A DNA stretch of 34,155 nt. It comes from a virus. Shown one piece after another: positions 31,750 to 34,155 of this stretch. How positions within the stretch are numbered: the stretch's first letter is position 1; each line of letters begins with the position of its first letter. Where the stretch lies: positions 1 to 34,155 of IMG/VR virus record IMGVR_UViG_3300025137_000137; one strand, 5' to 3'. The notes beneath the pieces are model-generated. The model was not told the origin of the DNA. It saw nothing but the letters and a program-made list of their open reading frames with translations, and did no database searches. The position numbers were made by a program, and so were the translations under genes.

Positions 31750-32751
31750 ATGGGATTTGAAGAAGTAACATACAAGTTTCCGCATGAAAATGACGAAAAC
31801 GAAATAGAAATAGAGGATACTGGGGCTGTGGAAATAGACCTTAGTGGTAAGAAAACGGCTGAAGAATACTCTAAAGAACAAGAGCCAGAGCCGGAAGTTG
31901 AGGCCGAAGATGATCTTGATATTGAGGTTGTTGATGACACACCCAAAGAAGACCAAGGGCGTCAGGCATCTGAAGCTCCTGAAGAAGTAACCGATGATGA
32001 GCTTGAAGGTTATTCTTCTAAAGTTAAAAAACGTATAAATAAGATACAAAAAGGCTATCATGATGAGCGTCGAGCCAAAGAAGCGGCGGCTCGTGAGCGT
32101 GAGGAAGCTGTACGTGTTGCTCAACAATTAGCCGACGAGAACAGGTCGTTACGTGGCAATATAAACAAAAGCCGAGAGGCACTGTATGAACAGGCTAAAC
32201 GTAATTCTACGATAGAGGTTGAGCGAGCTAAACAGGTATATAAGGACGCGTACGAAGAAGGCGATGCTGAAAAAGTAACCGAAGCACAAGAAAAGTTAAC
32301 CTCGGCAAAGATAAAAGCTGATAAATTAACCGATCTTACTCCAGAGCCTTTACAAGAAGACGCTAATAGTGTAACAATACCCGACACTAGCTCACAGGAA
32401 CAAGTTGACACTAAGGCACAAGATTGGGTATCTCGCAACCCTTGGTTTGAAACAGACCCCGAAATGCGTAGTCTAGCTTTAGGTGTTCATAACAAACTTG
32501 TAGACGAGGGTGTTGACCCCCAAAGTGACGAATATTACGAGAAAATTGATTCTCGCGTTAGACAAATCTTCCCCGATAATTTCGAGGATGCACCGAAAAA
32601 GAAACGAGCCAATGTAGTTGCACCCGCTACGCGGAGCACAGCCCCTAAAAAGGTCACATTAACGCAAACACAAGTACGGCTTGCCAATCGTTTGGGATTA
32701 ACAAACGAACAATACGCTAGGCAACTAGTAGAAGAAATGAGGAAATCATAA
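31750..32751 (+). CDS. Capsid scaffolding protein
   Basis: This 333-residue protein has a very acidic N-terminal third (for example EPEPEVEAEDDLDIEVVDDT), a long central coiled coil (residues ~90-190, from KKRINKIQKGYHDERRAKEA) and a basic helical C terminus (TLTQTQVRLANRLGLTNEQY). That is the classic scaffold layout, with the C terminus binding the capsid shell. Its place two genes before the capsid region supports this. GAGG lies shortly before the ATG. The stop overlaps the next ATG as TAATG. Confidence 0.82.
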   Translation: MGFEEVTYKFPHENDENEIEIEDTGAVEIDLSGKKTAEEYSKEQEPEPEVEAEDDLDIEVVDDTPKEDQGRQASEAPEEVTDDELEGYSSKVKKRINKIQKGYHDERRAKEAAAREREEAVRVAQQLADENRSLRGNINKSREALYEQAKRNSTIEVERAKQVYKDAYEEGDAEKVTEAQEKLTSAKIKADKLTDLTPEPLQEDANSVTIPDTSSQEQVDTKAQDWVSRNPWFETDPEMRSLALGVHNKLVDEGVDPQSDEYYEKIDSRVRQIFPDNFEDAPKKKRANVVAPATRSTAPKKVTLTQTQVRLANRLGLTNEQYARQLVEEMRKS

Positions 32752-33197
32752 TGGCTGATAATAGAATTAAGCGCGAACAGGAAACCCGTGAGAAAACCGT
32801 GGCTACAAGACAATGGGAACAACCCGATGTCTTACCTATGCCTAACCCCGAACCGGGGTACGAGTTTAAATGGGTACGCCTTAGTACGTTAGGAACTACG
32901 GACGCCAGAAACATTTCTTCGAGCTTGCGTGAAGGTTGGGTTCCTGTGAAAGCAGTTGACCACCCTGAAATCATGTTGGTTACTGTCGAGAACGAAAAGT
33001 TCGCAGACAACGTAGTAATTGGCGGGTTAATGCTCTGTAAGATACCAACAGAAATGATGGATCAACGCAGAGAACACTTCGCAAATGTTACGAAAAACCA
33101 GATGGATGCGGTAGACAACAACCTAATGCGTGAAAATGATCCACGAATGCCTATCTTTAATGATAGGAAATCGAATGTTACCTTTGGAAAAGGGTAA
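32751..33197 (+). CDS. Unknown head-module protein
   Basis: This 148-residue protein lies between scaffold and decoration genes. It opens with a basic helix (RIKREQETREKTVATRQWEQ), then has a compact alpha/beta part (FKWVRLSTLGTTDARNISSS, REGWVPVKAVDHPEIMLV) and a helical end (MMDQRREHFANVTKNQMDA). The conserved look of the central region and its position suggest a minor head or assembly protein. No enzyme motif is visible. Confidence 0.65.
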   Translation: MADNRIKREQETREKTVATRQWEQPDVLPMPNPEPGYEFKWVRLSTLGTTDARNISSSLREGWVPVKAVDHPEIMLVTVENEKFADNVVIGGLMLCKIPTEMMDQRREHFANVTKNQMDAVDNNLMRENDPRMPIFNDRKSNVTFGKG

Positions 33198-33225
33198 CTT
33201 AACTAAAATTTAGAGGTGATCTAAA

Positions 33226-33852
33226 ATGGCTACTACAGCTTCCCCATACGGGTTAGTACCCGTAAAGAACGCTGACGGCTCACCATATACTGGTGCGCGG
33301 GACGCATTTCAAATTGCTTCAGGGCTAGCTAATAACATTGGCTTTGGTTCTGTAGTAAAACTACATGCTGGTAGGATTGAAATAGCTACTGGTACAGGCG
33401 CAGATGAAGGAGCAAATAACCTCGCTGTGAACACTGGCGGTGCAATTGGTGTATTTGTCGGTTGTGAGTACGTAAATAGCCAAGGACAGTTGATCTTCGA
33501 TCAATTTTTTCCTACAGCTACAACTGTACCCACGGGCACTAAAATCATTGCTTACGTTGTAACAGACCCCGGTGTAACTTTCATGGCGCAATCAACAGGC
33601 GCTATTGATGATGATGTTATTGGTCAAAACGTAACGTTTTCTGCGGCACAAAACACAACAAGCTCGGTAAATACCGCTACTGGTAAATCTAATATGGCGA
33701 TAGGTGCGGCGGCAACCGCCACTAAAGCGTTTAAGATTGTTGGTTTATCTGATCGTCCCGGATCAACCGCTAATGATTTAAAAACCGATTGTTTAATTAA
33801 GTTTAACCCCGCTTACCATCAGTTTGGTACTGGCGTAGTTGGCGAATCTTAG
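33226..33852 (+). CDS. Capsid decoration/stabilisation protein (probable)
   Basis: This is a 208-residue, Gly/Thr/Ala-rich beta protein (ASGLANNIGFGSVVKLHAGR, NTGGAIGVFVGCEYVNSQG, TGTKIIAYVVTDPGVTFMAQ). The opening SPYGLVPVKNADGSPYTGA is typical of head proteins encoded right before the capsid gene in aquatic phages, probably coating or cementing the shell. GAGGTG lies before the ATG at good spacing. It is followed at once by the capsid gene. Confidence 0.7.
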   Translation: MATTASPYGLVPVKNADGSPYTGARDAFQIASGLANNIGFGSVVKLHAGRIEIATGTGADEGANNLAVNTGGAIGVFVGCEYVNSQGQLIFDQFFPTATTVPTGTKIIAYVVTDPGVTFMAQSTGAIDDDVIGQNVTFSAAQNTTSSVNTATGKSNMAIGAAATATKAFKIVGLSDRPGSTANDLKTDCLIKFNPAYHQFGTGVVGES

Positions 33853-33864
33853 GAGATATAACTC

Positions 33865-34155
33865 ATGGCTATTTCACGATCCCAGCTCCTTAAAGAGCTA
33901 TTACCCGGCCTTAACGCCTTATTTGGTTTAGAATATGCCAAGTATGGTGAAGAGCATAAAGAAATCTTTGAAGATGAGACTTCTGATCGCTCGTTTGAGG
34001 AAGAAACTAAACTGTCAGGCTTCGGAGCCGCACCGACTAAATCAGAAGGTGGAGCTATCGAGTATGACACAGCGCAAGAAGCGTTTACTGCACGTTACAC
34101 GCACGAAACTGTTGCTATGGGTTTCTCAATCACTGAAGAAGCGATTGAAGATAAC
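33865..34155 (+). CDS. Major capsid protein, 3'-truncated by the window
   Basis: Only 97 codons are present. The start is ATG 33865, with AGGAG 9 bases upstream. The N terminus (SRSQLLKELLPGLNALFGLE, then KEIFEDETSDRSFEEE, LSGFGAAPTK, ARYTHETVAMGFSITEEAIE) has the pattern of phage major head proteins. The gene runs off the right end of the window, and the shell fold cannot be checked here. Confidence 0.82.
   Translation, partial: MAISRSQLLKELLPGLNALFGLEYAKYGEEHKEIFEDETSDRSFEEETKLSGFGAAPTKSEGGAIEYDTAQEAFTARYTHETVAMGFSITEEAIEDN

Noticed and set aside
31732-32127. 131-residue Phe/Ile-rich - strand ORF resembling a membrane protein
   Set aside because: It is the antisense of the Lys/Glu-rich scaffold gene; runs of GAA and AAA read backwards give Phe and Leu codons, which mimic membrane segments.

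Overview
The window is a piece of a double-stranded DNA tailed-bacteriophage genome, probably a virulent or otherwise non-integrating phage of an aquatic bacterium. The grounds are a small/large terminase pair, a very large portal protein, a GroES-like co-chaperonin, scaffold and capsid genes, a 2,587-residue ejection-type protein, and a complete phage-coded replication module. There is no integrase, tRNA, rRNA or CRISPR array. Host and family cannot be fixed from the sequence. A short-tailed (podovirus-like) virion is an inference from the internal-virion-type proteins, and no lysis or tail-fibre gene lies in the window.

Layout. (1) 1-8820, + strand: the 3' end of a coiled-coil internal virion protein, then a giant protein carrying an HExxH metallopeptidase motif; a small ORF with a good ribosome-binding site is overprinted inside it (2807-3004). 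(2) 8824-8863: a hairpin between convergent transcription units. (3) 8887-20549, - strand: a tightly overlapped replication and nucleotide-processing run comprising a PrimPol-DUF927 helicase fusion, a gp2.5-like SSB, a zinc-binding protein, an HTH protein, an SNF2 helicase, an HNH-like protein, a Cas4/RecB-like nuclease, a zinc ribbon, a family A DNA polymerase and a VRR-NUC nuclease. Several unrecognised small proteins lie among these. (4) 20546-23882, - strand: a triad of DUF2201/VWA protein, MoxR-type AAA+ ATPase and an unrecognised 302-aa protein, expressed from a perfect consensus sigma70-type promoter at 23970-23998. (5) 23883-24501: a gene-free stretch with six exact AATGTTCTA boxes in inverted arrangement around an AT tract, the best replication-origin candidate. 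(6) 24502-26297, - strand: four small genes of unknown function in repeated promoter/operator/terminator cassettes. (7) 26298-26499: divergent control region. (8) 26500-34155, + strand: head genes from the small terminase to the start of the major capsid protein, which runs off the window.

How it works together. Leftward early transcription would begin at P(main) and three near-identical promoters (A, B, C). Each of A-C carries the inverted repeat TGATAAC-NN-GTTATCA between -35 and -10, as expected for a shared operator. An 18-bp palindrome, ACTTACGCCGGCGTAAGT, occurs four times between 22954 and 25274, around the origin candidate and the leftward promoters. Rightward late transcription would start near 26407-26435 and read the packaging and head genes. 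The most original signals are the palindrome/iteron/cassette architecture of 22.9-26.3 kb, the overprinted ORF in the giant gene, and a short motif shared by the SSB and its neighbour.
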